From assembly GCF_011516765.1 (NCBI RefSeq), contig NZ_JAAABN010000001.1, positions 186,001 to 250,000 of the forward strand: a stretch of 64,000 nucleotides of DNA, given 5' to 3'. Shown here piece by piece: positions 27,196 through 36,821 of the stretch. Within the stretch, counting starts at the first letter, position 1. The number at the start of each line of letters is the position of its first letter. This DNA comes from Acetobacter sicerae (GTDB lineage: Bacteria > Pseudomonadota > Alphaproteobacteria > Acetobacterales > Acetobacteraceae). The translations under genes were made by a program, and so were the position numbers. The notes beneath the pieces were generated by a model. That model was not told the origin of the DNA. It saw only the letters and a program-made list of their open reading frames with translations, and made no database searches.

Positions 27196-27864
<669 letters not shown>

Positions 27865-27881
27865 CCGCAATAGCGGACACG

Positions 27882-28763
27882 TCAGCTTTTATCGCCAAGA
27901 ACCTCGTGCAGGGACGTTGTGAACTGTCCCGGCGCGAGCGGCTTGGGCTGCGTCGGGGCAGGAGCCCAGGCGCTCATCACCGCCAGATGGAGGGGAAGGG
28001 ACAGAATCCCTTCCTCATCTCCACATCTTTCTGCCAGCCCTTCGAGCGCGGCAGGAAAAAGCGCCGGATCAGGAAACCGTCGGTCCCGCAGCGTGAGAGC
28101 GTTTGTCTCGCCCGCCGCCCGCAGATCCCGAAACAGCGCCAGCCCCGAGCGGTAACGGATATCCATTACATCCGCATCGACAACCGGCAGGGCAAATCCC
28201 GCCCGCTGCAGCAGGGAAGCGCAGTCACGCAGCATCGGAAAAGGCGAGACATGTGGGGAAACACCGCCACTCAGGGCCAGTTCCGCTTCCTCGAACCCGG
28301 CACGTAAAGGGGCGAGGGTGGGCAGAACAGGCATGCTGGCCAGAAACAGTCCGTCGGGTTTCAGGATTTTCCTGATCTGAAGCAGCGTCCCCGGCAGATC
28401 GTTCACCCAGTGCAGCGACAGGCTGGCGATCACCAGATCGAAGCTGTTCTCGGCAAAGGGAAGAAATTCCTCATCGGCGCAGACTGTCAGTGTGCCGGTC
28501 CTGTCGCGCACGTGACGGGCCATACAGGGCGACAGGTCGCAACTGACAACCTCGATCCCCCGCATCTGCAGGCTGGACGCCGTTGCGCCCCGGCCACCAA
28601 TATCGAGCGCAAGCGGGAAGGATCGCGTCAGATCGTCCAGTCGCTCGATCAGTCGGTCAGCGGCTTCTTCCAGAATGGCCGAAACACCGTCAAGTGTGTC
28701 CGCTGCACGATCCCGATGCAGTCTGACAGTATGGCGGTCGAAGATGGCATGGTGATGTTCCAT
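27882..28763 (-). CDS. SAM-dependent methyltransferase (BioC/NDUFAF5-like)
   Basis: A 293-residue class I methyltransferase. The glycine-rich motif I is atypical, ALDIGGRGA (about 52-60), followed by VVSCDLSPCMARHVRD, the PFAENSFDLVIASLSLHWVNDLPG motif and KPDGLFLASM. The HWVNDLP segment and order of blocks match the group that includes BioC and the mitochondrial complex I factor NDUFAF5, common in alphaproteobacteria as a stand-alone gene. Complex I arginine hydroxylation/assembly or a methylation role are the candidates. Start at 28763 is set by the family; ORF extends to 28835. Divergent from comF. Confidence 0.78.
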   Translation of the reverse strand: MEHHHAIFDRHTVRLHRDRAADTLDGVSAILEEAADRLIERLDDLTRSFPLALDIGGRGATASSLQMRGIEVVSCDLSPCMARHVRDRTGTLTVCADEEFLPFAENSFDLVIASLSLHWVNDLPGTLLQIRKILKPDGLFLASMPVLPTLAPLRAGFEEAELALSGGVSPHVSPFPMLRDCASLLQRAGFALPVVDADVMDIRYRSGLALFRDLRAAGETNALTLRDRRFPDPALFPAALEGLAERCGDEEGILSLPLHLAVMSAWAPAPTQPKPLAPGQFTTSLHEVLGDKS

Positions 28764-28899
28764 GCTGGAAATATGTGCGCCGGTCTTCTGTCTGTGCCAA
28801 GAGGAAAGCACAGGATGAAACGGTATATTCATCACAGTGACGGCAGATCAGGGCCAACGAAGCGATGCCAGCAACCCAATACCAGCAGGTCGGTTCACC

Positions 28900-29700
28900 A
28901 TGACGCTGCTTACAGGACGTTTGGTGAGGGCGGTCAGAAGCACGGGCCGCTTCGCGCTGGATCTTGTACTGCCCCCCACCTGTTCATCCTGTGGCGAGGA
29001 AGTGGATCAGCCCCATTCGCTCTGTCCGGCCTGCTTCGTCAGGATGCACCCGATCGGCGAACCGCGTTGCGATCAGTGTGGCGTTCCGCTTCCAGCTTCC
29101 ACGCATCTTGGACGGGACGCTCGTTGCGTTTCCTGCGAACTCCATCCTCCACCCTGGTCGAAAGCCCGGGCGGCCTATGTGTATGACGAGGGATCACGCG
29201 ACCTGATCCTGTCGCTGAAATATGCTGATCGCACCCAGAACGCCATCATTCTGGCGAAGCAGATGAACCGGGCCGGGCGGGACATTCTGGAGCGGGCGGA
29301 CTGGCTGATCCCGGTTCCCGTTCATTGGCGCAGATTGCTGGAGCGCAAATACAATCAGGCTGCGCTGCTGGCCCGTGCGGTGAGCAGGCTGTCGTCCGTC
29401 CCCGTGTTGGTGGATGCTCTCCAGCGACCTCGCGCCACCAGTCGCCTCGCCAGCTTTTCCGCCGAGGAGCGGGCGAAGGAAATGCAGGACGCTATCCGTA
29501 TCAGGTCACGAAGTGCCGAAACGGTCAGAGGCAAGCATGTCGTGCTGGTGGATGACATTCTGACGACGGGTTCGACCGCATCAGCATGCACGCATGCTCT
29601 CCTGTCTGCCGGAGCGGAAAGTGTATGTCTGCTGGCGGCTGCCCGGACCACGCCGGATACGCAGGACGATATAAGCCGACCGGGCCTGTCGGAGGACTAG
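28900..29700 (+). CDS. ComF-family phosphoribosyltransferase-like protein
   Basis: A 266-residue ComF protein. Four Cys pairs in the N-terminal 100 residues (CSSC, CPAC, CDQC, CVSC) predict zinc binding. The C-terminal phosphoribosyltransferase fold has the PRPP-binding VVLVDDILTTGSTASAC. ComF is needed for DNA uptake in naturally competent bacteria, though most carriers have no shown competence. A GTG at 28837 in frame would lengthen it by 21 residues; ATG 28900 is chosen since the fold begins soon after, but the ribosome site is weak for both. Confidence 0.85.
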   Translation: MTLLTGRLVRAVRSTGRFALDLVLPPTCSSCGEEVDQPHSLCPACFVRMHPIGEPRCDQCGVPLPASTHLGRDARCVSCELHPPPWSKARAAYVYDEGSRDLILSLKYADRTQNAIILAKQMNRAGRDILERADWLIPVPVHWRRLLERKYNQAALLARAVSRLSSVPVLVDALQRPRATSRLASFSAEERAKEMQDAIRIRSRSAETVRGKHVVLVDDILTTGSTASACTHALLSAGAESVCLLAAARTTPDTQDDISRPGLSED

Positions 29701-29844
29701 CCGGAAGAGGCTCATCCCTCCTGATGGCGCGTTGGAATGTATTTCTGTATCGGCTTTCATATGACAGGGAGAAATGACACGCTATGATAGGACATTATCG
29801 TAGCAGTGCGCGGCGCACGCCCGCATCAGAATGACGGAATGCGA

Positions 29845-30105
29845 ATGCCAAAGATCGAGATCTATACCCAGCCAGGTTGCCCCTACTGCATTCGGGCCGT
29901 AGCGCTTCTTGAAAAGAAGAAGGTGCCTTTCACAGAAATCAATGCGCCGCACGGCACGCAGGAGCGTATGGATTCACGGGAGCGCTCTGGCGGCAAGACC
30001 ACGGTTCCGCAGATCTTTGTGGATGGAAAGGGCATCGGCGGCTGTGACGACCTGTTTGCTCTCGAGCGGGGTGGAAAACTGGACGCCCTGCTTCAGGCTG
30101 CCTGA
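29845..30105 (+). CDS. grxC: Glutaredoxin 3
   Basis: An 86-residue dithiol glutaredoxin. The redox motif CPYC is near 11-14, the cis-Pro TVPQIFVDG near 50-58, and the GSH-binding IGGCDDLFALE near 60-70. It reduces disulfides and glutathionylated proteins using glutathione. ATG at 29845 has CGGAA 5 bp upstream; the ATG at 29839 (two codons earlier) is an alternative. It is followed after 8 bp by a DUF1178 gene, a neighbourhood often seen in alphaproteobacteria. Confidence 0.92.
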   Translation: MPKIEIYTQPGCPYCIRAVALLEKKKVPFTEINAPHGTQERMDSRERSGGKTTVPQIFVDGKGIGGCDDLFALERGGKLDALLQAA

Positions 30106-30113
30106 AACAGATC

Positions 30114-30584
30114 ATGATTCACTACCAACTCCGCTGCGTCTCTGATCATGAGTTCGAAGGATGGTTCAGGGATTCTTCCGCCTTCGAGGATCAGGCCGCA
30201 CGCGGACTTCTTTCCTGCCCTTATTGTGGAACGGCGAAAGTCGACAGGGCGCTCATGGCGCCTGCGGTGCGCTCGTCGCGGCAAAAAACGGATGAGCGAC
30301 AGGAGCAGCCTGCAGCCCCCGCTGAAGTCCCTGTGACATCTGTTGCCGGGCAGGCAGGTATTCCTGACGTCCTACTGTCCGTGCTTCAGAAAATGCGGCA
30401 GGAAGTGGAAAGCAAATGCGAGAATGTCGGCGACAGGTTTGCCGAGGAAGCCCTTCGCATCCATCATGGTGAGGCCGAAGAACGCGGTATTTATGGGTCG
30501 ATGACCCCAGAAGACCATGAACGACTTGAGGATGAAGGCGTTTCAGTTCAAAGGCTTCCCTGGGTACAGCCTGCCGAGGGATAA
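30114..30584 (+). CDS. DUF1178 family protein
   Basis: A 156-residue protein with the family N-terminus MIHYQLRC-x-HEFEGWFRDS, a single Cys-x-x-Cys (CPYC, about 35-38), a variable linker and the conserved C-terminal RFAEEALRIHHGE, GIYG and LPWVQP segments. The pattern suggests a small metal-binding or redox protein; no function is known to me. Co-directional with and 8 bp downstream of the glutaredoxin gene, so a redox-linked role is an inference. Confidence 0.85.
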   Translation: MIHYQLRCVSDHEFEGWFRDSSAFEDQAARGLLSCPYCGTAKVDRALMAPAVRSSRQKTDERQEQPAAPAEVPVTSVAGQAGIPDVLLSVLQKMRQEVESKCENVGDRFAEEALRIHHGEAEERGIYGSMTPEDHERLEDEGVSVQRLPWVQPAEG

Positions 30585-30637
30585 CCGTTCCGTTCACTGG
30601 AACCGGTTGCCACCGGGTAACCGGAAGGATGAAATAC

Positions 30638-31186
30638 GTGACTGCTGATTTGCCGCCAGAAACGCCCGGTCGTTCAATATCCGTCATTACTGTCGGAAAA
30701 GCGGCAGTCCGGCTGATTCTCGCTGCTTTCGTAGGATTTGCCGCACCTGTCGTGACAGCCTCCGTCCATGCGGCTGAACCGACAGCGACCGCAGCGCAGA
30801 ATTCTCCTGTCATGGGAATGTGGCTGAGCGAAAAACATGACGGCATTTTCCGGATCGCACCGTGTGGCGATTCTGTCTGCGGCACCCTGATTGGTCTTTC
30901 CTACGGTCCGAACGAGCCCATGCCACGCGCCAAGGACGGGCGGTCGGAGTGCAATCTTGTCATGCTCACAGGATTCCGCCCTCTGGAGGATGATCCCGGA
31001 CGTTGGGAAGGCAAGATTCTCGACCCCGACGCGGGCAATCTGTATCACGCGCAGATCTGGTCGCCGAAACCGGATATTCTGAAGCTGCGTGGCTATATTC
31101 TGGTGCCGGTCTTCGGCGAGACACAGACATGGAGCCGCTATCACGGCACGATCGGTCCCGAATGCCGCATGCCTGCCAACCCGTAA
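30638..31186 (+). CDS. Exported DUF2147 protein
   Basis: A 182-residue protein with a signal peptide (hydrophobic core about 20-38, cleavage after VHA) and a DUF2147 beta-barrel domain (MGMWLSEKHDGIFRIAPCGDSVCGTLIGL then WEGKILDP, YHAQI and LKLRGYI). Two cysteines in CGDSVCG could form a disulfide. GGAAGG ends 9 bp before the GTG at 30638 but only one base before the ATG at 30629, so GTG is favoured. The periplasmic role of the family is unknown. Confidence 0.75.
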   Translation: MTADLPPETPGRSISVITVGKAAVRLILAAFVGFAAPVVTASVHAAEPTATAAQNSPVMGMWLSEKHDGIFRIAPCGDSVCGTLIGLSYGPNEPMPRAKDGRSECNLVMLTGFRPLEDDPGRWEGKILDPDAGNLYHAQIWSPKPDILKLRGYILVPVFGETQTWSRYHGTIGPECRMPANP

Positions 31187-31274
31187 GGGTGTTGAAAGAA
31201 GGTCTCGTTCGGGGTGGACGTCGCTCCGTCACATGACTAAGGCATGGACCGCAAGGACGATCATTTTCTGAGAA

Positions 31275-31784
31275 ATGGGGGCAGGTTCTGACGACGAGAT
31301 GAGGCTTTCGGGTTCTCCCGCGACACGATCGTCCGCCGGTCGCTGGTTTATCGTCGCACTCACCCTTATCGGTCTGCTGGGCCAGCTTGCCCTGCAGGGT
31401 CTTGCGTCACCGGGCGAGACACCCCGAACCGCCATTCTCCGTCTGACCGGCATCGATATCAGCCCCCGGGCTGGCATCTCCAGCCATTCACCGCACCATG
31501 AAATGAGCGGCATGCACATGGGACACGGCGCTTCAGCCGACAGTCACCATGTCATGCCCATGCCGGATCACCTCGGAAATTCCGGGGAAGGCCATCACCA
31601 CGACAGCGACTGTCCGCTCTGTCCGCTGCTGCTGTTTTTCGGCATTCTCCTGAATGCAACGGTCTTTCTTCCGGCCGTCAGCGCTGTCTGGCTGTCCATG
31701 CGCCGTATCTTCGCGCAACCACGGGCGCCACCCTCTTTCACTCTGCTGTTGCCGCCGGCGACAGGGCCTCCACTCGCCATCTGA
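31275..31784 (+). CDS. His/Met-rich DUF2946-like membrane protein
   Basis: A 169-residue protein with two predicted membrane helices (about 24-45 and 118-141) joined by a loop of about 70 residues rich in His and Met, ending in HHHDSDCPLC immediately before helix 2. This is the layout of DUF2946 proteins, which accompany copper-uptake TonB receptors. It lies 110 bp upstream of the OprC-like receptor in the same direction. Copper capture or delivery at the inner membrane is inferred. A second in-frame ATG at 31299 is an alternative start. Confidence 0.65.
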   Translation: MGAGSDDEMRLSGSPATRSSAGRWFIVALTLIGLLGQLALQGLASPGETPRTAILRLTGIDISPRAGISSHSPHHEMSGMHMGHGASADSHHVMPMPDHLGNSGEGHHHDSDCPLCPLLLFFGILLNATVFLPAVSAVWLSMRRIFAQPRAPPSFTLLLPPATGPPLAI

Positions 31785-31894
31785 ACATCTCCCGCCATCG
31801 CAATTCATAGTCGACCGGATGGACGCTTCTGCGTGCGCATCTATCCGGTGACTTCTGCGATCGATTTCTGTTCAGATCACAGGATAGCCCTGTC

Positions 31895-34108
31895 ATGTTC
31901 GTTCCCGGCCACAAGCACGCCCTGCTGTGCTCTGTCTTCACGCTTGGATTTGTTGTTTCTTTCTCACCACTCTCCGTGTCCAGCGCCCGTGCTGCCACGT
32001 TTGATCTGACGCCGGCAGAGAGCCTTTCCCGCGTTTCGCCCAAATCCTCTCAGGCGAAAGTGTCGGCTGAATCGGATGCTTCCGGACATACCAAAATCGT
32101 TGCGCATGCTGACGAAAACATCATCGTCAACGCGATCAGACTGCGTGATCGCACCAGTCCCGATACCACATCGCTTTTTCGCCACAGCCTTGGCTTCAGC
32201 TCCTATTCTGCTGGAGGCGTTTCGGCGCTACCGGTGCTGAACGGCATGGCCGATGATCGCATCGCCACGATTGTCGACGGCATGAGGATTGCCTCAGCCT
32301 GTCCGAACCACATGAATCCCGCCCTGTCCTATGTGGACCCTGACTCCGTCGCGACGGCGCAGGCCATCGCGGGAATCACCCCTGTGAGCATCGGAGGGGA
32401 CAGCACGGGCGGCAGCATCGTGGTGGAGCGGCGTGATCCTCTGTTTGCCGAACACGGCAAGCTCCTCGTCACAGGCCATGTGCGGGGGGATTATCGCAGC
32501 AACGGCGGCGGATCAGGCGCATCGGGCACCATAACCGTGGCCAATGACACATGGAGCCTGCGCTATACCGGCTCTTACGCTCACGCGAGCAACTACCGGA
32601 CGGGCGGCAGCAACAGCAGGCAGGTGCGCTCCACCAGCTATCTGAGCTTCAATCACGCCGTGACCGCCGGTTTTCACAAGGACAATCACCTCGCGTCCGT
32701 CACCTTCGGTCAGCAGGACATTCCCTATGAAGGCTTTCCCAACCAGTACATGGACATGACCAACAACCGGTCCACTTATGTGAATAGCAAATACAAGGGC
32801 GAGTTCGGCTGGGGCAATCTGGAAGCTCGGGCCTACTGGCAGCGGGTCGATCATGTGATGAACATGATGAACGACAAGGGCGGGCATACCGCCACCACGG
32901 GCATGCCGATGAACACGGACTCCCGTTCGGTAGGCTATAGTCTCAAGGCGATCATTCCCCTTGCGCCGAAGCATACGCTCACCCTTGGCAGCGAATTCGA
33001 GCATAACGGTCTGAACGACTGGTGGCCACCGCTGACCGGCAGCATGATGATGGGGCCAAATACGTTCCATAACATCAACAACGGTCACCGCGACCGACTG
33101 GGGCATTACGCGGAATGGAACGCCCAGTGGCTGCCCCGCGTGTCCACGCTGCTTGGTTTTCGCAGTGATCTCATCATGATGAATACGGGACAGGTCGCGC
33201 CTTATTCATGGACCGGTATGATGTCGATGGCCGACGCCATGGCCGCTCAGAAGTTCAACGCGGCGTCCCGGGGGCGCACCGACACGAACTTCGACGTAAC
33301 GGCGCTCGTTCGCTGGCATCCGCTGGACAGTCTGTCGATCGAAGGCGGATACGCCCGAAAGACGCGGTCTCCCAACCTCTATGAGCGCTATTCCTGGGCG
33401 CAGGGGGCGATGGCCACCAGCATGATCGGCTGGTTCGGCGATGGAAACGGCTATGTCGGCAATCTCAATCTGTCGCCGGAAGTCGCCAATACGGCCAGCT
33501 TCACCGTCACATGGCACGATCCGACTGACGATGGCTGGGAAGTGAAAGTCCAGCCTTATTACACCTATACCCATAACTACATAAATGTTGTGCGGATCGG
33601 CTCTTTTTCAGACGGAATGTCAAAGCTCCAGTTCGTCAATCACAATGCACAGAGTTACGGCATCAATTCCTCGGCCAGAGCGCGGCTATGGAAAACAGAG
33701 GCGTATGGAACGGGCGAAATCCGCGCCAATCTGAACTGGGTGCGGGGACAGGATCTACAGAATCACTCCGGGCTGTATCACCAGATGCCGACCAATGGCA
33801 CGGTAGGACTTTATGAAACCTACCAGAACTGGACGGGCCGGATCGAAACCACTCTGGTCAAGAGCAAAAGCACGGTCGACTGGGTCAGAAACGAGCCTCG
33901 CACGCCCGGATATGTGCTGCTTGGAATTGGCGGCAGCTATCGCTGGCGTAACTTCCTGCTGGACGCCAGCATCGAGAATATCTGCAACCAGAAATACTAT
34001 CTGCCACTGGGGGGCATGTCTCTTGGAGACTACAAGGCGACCGGCATCATGAGCCCGCTTCAGGGTATGGGGCGGTCATTCAATGTCAGCCTGACGGCCT
34101 CTTTCTGA
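31895..34108 (+). CDS. TonB-dependent copper receptor (OprC-like)
   Basis: A 737-residue outer-membrane receptor with signal peptide (cleavage near SARA), plug domain (about 75-195) and 22-strand barrel ending in an aromatic Phe. The plug contains ACPNHMNPALSYVDP, the copper-receptor signature, including Cys-x3-Met. A barrel loop holds HVM in QRVDHVMNMMN, a His-x-Met. Together these match the CxxxM-HxM copper site described for Pseudomonas OprC. The partner upstream is a His/Met-rich membrane protein. Copper uptake is therefore well supported; regulation is not visible. Confidence 0.85.
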   Translation: MFVPGHKHALLCSVFTLGFVVSFSPLSVSSARAATFDLTPAESLSRVSPKSSQAKVSAESDASGHTKIVAHADENIIVNAIRLRDRTSPDTTSLFRHSLGFSSYSAGGVSALPVLNGMADDRIATIVDGMRIASACPNHMNPALSYVDPDSVATAQAIAGITPVSIGGDSTGGSIVVERRDPLFAEHGKLLVTGHVRGDYRSNGGGSGASGTITVANDTWSLRYTGSYAHASNYRTGGSNSRQVRSTSYLSFNHAVTAGFHKDNHLASVTFGQQDIPYEGFPNQYMDMTNNRSTYVNSKYKGEFGWGNLEARAYWQRVDHVMNMMNDKGGHTATTGMPMNTDSRSVGYSLKAIIPLAPKHTLTLGSEFEHNGLNDWWPPLTGSMMMGPNTFHNINNGHRDRLGHYAEWNAQWLPRVSTLLGFRSDLIMMNTGQVAPYSWTGMMSMADAMAAQKFNAASRGRTDTNFDVTALVRWHPLDSLSIEGGYARKTRSPNLYERYSWAQGAMATSMIGWFGDGNGYVGNLNLSPEVANTASFTVTWHDPTDDGWEVKVQPYYTYTHNYINVVRIGSFSDGMSKLQFVNHNAQSYGINSSARARLWKTEAYGTGEIRANLNWVRGQDLQNHSGLYHQMPTNGTVGLYETYQNWTGRIETTLVKSKSTVDWVRNEPRTPGYVLLGIGGSYRWRNFLLDASIENICNQKYYLPLGGMSLGDYKATGIMSPLQGMGRSFNVSLTASF

Positions 34109-34170
34109 TGTGTGGGTTGGGAGAGGGGCTCATGCCCCTCTTTCCCACCAGAAAATTCGTTTAGAGTCTT

Positions 34171-34911
34171 TCAGGCCCATACGCTGCGTCGGCTATTCCG
34201 GACGAGCGCCAGACACTGGTCGAAAAGCAGAAAAGGCTGGCAGGACAATAGCGTTTCGCCATCCGTGACAAGAATTAAAACAGCATCATCAGGGACGGTC
34301 TGAAGAGGCGTTTTCTGTTCTTCCTGATATGCTCCTTCAGAGTCCTCAGGGTCATCCGGGTAGAGCGCACACAACTGCTCGAAACCTGCATCAATCGTGC
34401 TTTGCATGGCGTCTTCCATACCGGCGCCAGCCAGTGAAGTCTGTTCTTTCACCATATCAAAAAATCTGACGATCTGATCGGTGATCTTCGACACGGCCTC
34501 ACCGAGGGGCCACTCTTCGGCGTGAGCAATGTTCGCCAGCAGACGACCCAGCCCCTGCATGGTCAGACAATACTGTCCATCGACCACAAGCCGGTCTTCA
34601 GAGGAAAGAGTGCAAAGGTTCTTTTCTGTTTCAAGAAAAGAACCGGTCCCGGTCAGACGTTTGTCCCATACAGGCCAGTCATGTGCTGTTCCGATCTTCA
34701 GACATGTCCTGCGAGCGTCCATTTCATTCAGGCATGGTGCGAGTGGATGATGAGTGCCGTCCTGAAATATAACGGTCGGCACATGATTTTTCTGATCATC
34801 TGAAACAGGTCTGACCCAGAGGCATTTCACCGCCTCTGGCGCAAGCAGTGTCGGATCAGCAAACGGAGAAGCGATTTCGGATGCAGTGTGATAACCGAAA
34901 GCCATGGTCAT
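34171..34911 (-). CDS. Unrecognised protein, hypothetical
   Basis: A 246-residue cytosolic protein I do not recognise. It has no signal peptide or membrane helix. Visible traits are two parts: an N-terminal half with many Cys/Trp residues (CLWVRP, CLKIG, HDWPVWDK, CTLSSED) and a C-terminal acidic region (about 185-205) followed by a beta-rich end (DAVLILVTDGE, PFLLFDQCLALVR). Codon use is like the neighbours. It lies 75 bp downstream of lldD on the same strand and convergent with the copper receptor. No function is proposed. Confidence 0.6.
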   Translation of the reverse strand: MTMAFGYHTASEIASPFADPTLLAPEAVKCLWVRPVSDDQKNHVPTVIFQDGTHHPLAPCLNEMDARRTCLKIGTAHDWPVWDKRLTGTGSFLETEKNLCTLSSEDRLVVDGQYCLTMQGLGRLLANIAHAEEWPLGEAVSKITDQIVRFFDMVKEQTSLAGAGMEDAMQSTIDAGFEQLCALYPDDPEDSEGAYQEEQKTPLQTVPDDAVLILVTDGETLLSCQPFLLFDQCLALVRNSRRSVWA

Positions 34912-34986
34912 TTCTCATGGAAAGAGGATGCATGATTGAAAGCGATTTTCCAGAGGGCAGATCAAAGGCAGGCTCTCTGCCTTTGC

Positions 34987-36141
34987 TCAATCCATCGAAC
35001 TGGTATCCAGCTTTTCAATGCTTTCACTGGTGATATCCGCAATCGAACTGGCTCCTGTCAGTGTCATGGCGACCTGAAGCTCCTTTTCCATCAGGGAAAT
35101 AAGATTCTCGACGCCAGCCTGACCATCCGCCGCCAACGCGTAGACAAACGCCCGTCCCAGCAACACGGCGTCCGCGCCAAGAGCGACCATGCGGGCAATA
35201 TCGAGCCCGGACCGGACGCCTGAATCGGCCAGTATCGCCAGCTTTCCTTTGACCTGCTCCACGATAGGCGGAAGAGCGCGGCAACTGGAGAGAACACCAT
35301 CGAGCTGACGACCTCCATGATTCGAGACGACAATTCCATCCGCGCCGAACCGCACGGCATCCTGTGCGTCTTCCGGGTCGAGAATACCCTTGATAATCAT
35401 CGGACCTGTCCAGAACTCGCGGATCCATTCCAGATCCTTCCAGCCGATGGAGGGATCAAAGTTACCGGCCAGCCAGCCAATATAGTCTTCCAGCTTCGTC
35501 GGACTGCCGCGATAGACCGAGATGTTACCCAGATCATGCGGCCGTCCGCGCAAGCCGACATTCCATGCCCAATGAGGGTGCGTCACGGCCTGAAGGTAAC
35601 GTCTCAACGGGGCGTATGGCCCGGACATACCGGAATGCGCATCGCGATAACGCGCACCCGGCGTTGGCATATCGACGGTGAAGACCAGCGTTCCGATCCC
35701 CGCAGCCTTGGCGCGCTCAAGCACATTTTTCATGAATCCACGGTCTTTGAGCACATAAAGCTGGAACCAGATCGGCTGCGGCGACTGGCTCTGCACTTCC
35801 TCGATCGGGCACACAGAGACCGTTGAAAGCGTGAAAGGAACGCCTTTTTTCGCGGCCGCTCTGGCGGCCTGCACCTCGCCACGACGGGCATACATGCCGG
35901 TCAGACCCACGGGGGCCAGAGCGGCGGGCAGGGAGAGCCTGCGTCCGAAAAGTTCTGTCTGTGTGCTGAGATTGGAGACGTTCCGCAGAATGCGCTGTCT
36001 GAGCGCAAGATCCGACAGGTCAGAGATATTACGTCCCATGGTGTGCTCGGCGTACGAGCCACCGTCGATATACTGAAACAGGAATGGCGGCAGACGGCGG
36101 CGGGCGGCTTCCCGGTAATCCGATGGCGCTGAAATGATCAA
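34987..36141 (-). CDS. lldD: FMN-dependent L-lactate dehydrogenase
   Basis: A 384-residue membrane-associated flavoenzyme oxidising L-lactate to pyruvate and feeding the quinone pool. The whole length follows E. coli LldD, including [12 protein letters not shown] at the N-terminus, [45 protein letters not shown], the FMN/substrate block [12 protein letters not shown] with the catalytic His, and ADSGVRSG. The start is TTG at 36141, since the family begins at that residue and AGGAG lies 7 bp upstream. The in-frame Met at 36279 would translate the promoter region. Lactate oxidation is a core trait of Acetobacter. Confidence 0.93.
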   Translation of the reverse strand: MIISAPSDYREAARRRLPPFLFQYIDGGSYAEHTMGRNISDLSDLALRQRILRNVSNLSTQTELFGRRLSLPAALAPVGLTGMYARRGEVQAARAAAKKGVPFTLSTVSVCPIEEVQSQSPQPIWFQLYVLKDRGFMKNVLERAKAAGIGTLVFTVDMPTPGARYRDAHSGMSGPYAPLRRYLQAVTHPHWAWNVGLRGRPHDLGNISVYRGSPTKLEDYIGWLAGNFDPSIGWKDLEWIREFWTGPMIIKGILDPEDAQDAVRFGADGIVVSNHGGRQLDGVLSSCRALPPIVEQVKGKLAILADSGVRSGLDIARMVALGADAVLLGRAFVYALAADGQAGVENLISLMEKELQVAMTLTGASSIADITSESIEKLDTSSMD

Positions 36142-36166
36142 TCCAAATCTCCTGCTGCCGGTTTTT

Positions 36167-36182
36167 CGGAACGACTGTTCCG
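36167..36182 (-). promoter_or_regulatory. Perfect palindrome in the lldD leader
   Basis: CGGAAC-GACT-GTTCCG is a perfect 6-bp inverted repeat with a 4-base spacer, 26 bp upstream of the lldD TTG. It could be an operator or a leader hairpin. Confidence 0.45.
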
Positions 36183-36193
36183 GCGTTACGTAA

Positions 36194-36205
36194 TGATCTA
36201 GATCA
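36194..36205 (-). promoter_or_regulatory. FNR/CRP-like palindrome upstream of lldD
   Basis: TGATCTAGATCA is a perfect 12-bp palindrome. On the lldD strand the extended site reads TTGATCTAGATCAT, matching the FNR/ANR consensus TTGAT-N4-ATCAA at nine of ten positions. It is centred about 59 bp before the start codon. Confidence 0.5.
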
Positions 36206-36212
36206 ACAGATA

Positions 36213-36231
36213 AATGATAATTGTTCTCATT
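36213..36231 (-). promoter_or_regulatory. Fur-box-like inverted repeat upstream of lldD
   Basis: AATGATAA-TTG-TTCTCATT is a 19-bp inverted repeat with one mismatch per arm, and it resembles the Fur consensus (GATAATGATAATCATTATC). It lies 72-90 bp upstream of the lldD start. An iron response of lactate oxidation or of an overlapping promoter is inferred. Confidence 0.45.
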
Positions 36232-36312
36232 TGCAACAACAGGATGGATAAACTGCTGAAAAACTATTCCGACGCGCAAAGTGATTGGGACTGAAGGTGA
36301 TTGGGTCTGTCG

Positions 36313-36660
36313 TTACAGCGAATATCCAAACCAGCGCAGCATTCCCATCGTCGCCATATAGAGGCCAAACGTCAGACCGCATCCACCCAGCAGCGCCGGA
36401 TAAAAAGACACCCCGTGCTTCATCGCCCAAGGAATAAGCAGAAACATCGGCAGAGAGGGCAGCACATACCAGAATGTCGCAAAGACATGGGCCTGCATCC
36501 GGTCGGCGTCATGTGTCTCCTGCCATAACCAGAGCATCCCGAAAATCGAGACAAGGGGCAGGGAGGCGATAAGCGCTCCAGCCGCCGGATAGCGTTTGGC
36601 CACTGAGGAGGCGAGGGCGATCATCAGCCCGGAGAGCATGACTTTCAGAAGGAAAAACAT
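36313..36660 (-). CDS. DUF3147 membrane protein
   Basis: A 115-residue protein made of four hydrophobic helices. It has the DUF3147 pattern: KRYPAAGALIASLPLVSIFGMLWLW near 22-46, TFWYVLPSLPMFLLIPW near 62-78 and a glycine-rich last helix (ALLGGCGLTFGLYMA). The function is unknown. Stand-alone gene between lldD and the alcohol dehydrogenase; its start at 36660 is the only Met that leaves helix 1 complete. Confidence 0.8.
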   Translation of the reverse strand: MFFLLKVMLSGLMIALASSVAKRYPAAGALIASLPLVSIFGMLWLWQETHDADRMQAHVFATFWYVLPSLPMFLLIPWAMKHGVSFYPALLGGCGLTFGLYMATMGMLRWFGYSL

Positions 36661-36821
36661 CGACGCCCCACATTATTCCTTTTTTGCGTTAGCCTGTTTC
36701 CGGCAGCCTGCCCAGTCTCACAGCATCACTCACAGCATCAGACCAAAAAATCACATCCACCTGCGCCATATCAATGCGCCCCGGAGTCATTTCAATCAGG
36801 TTCCTGCTTAAGGAGACAGAC

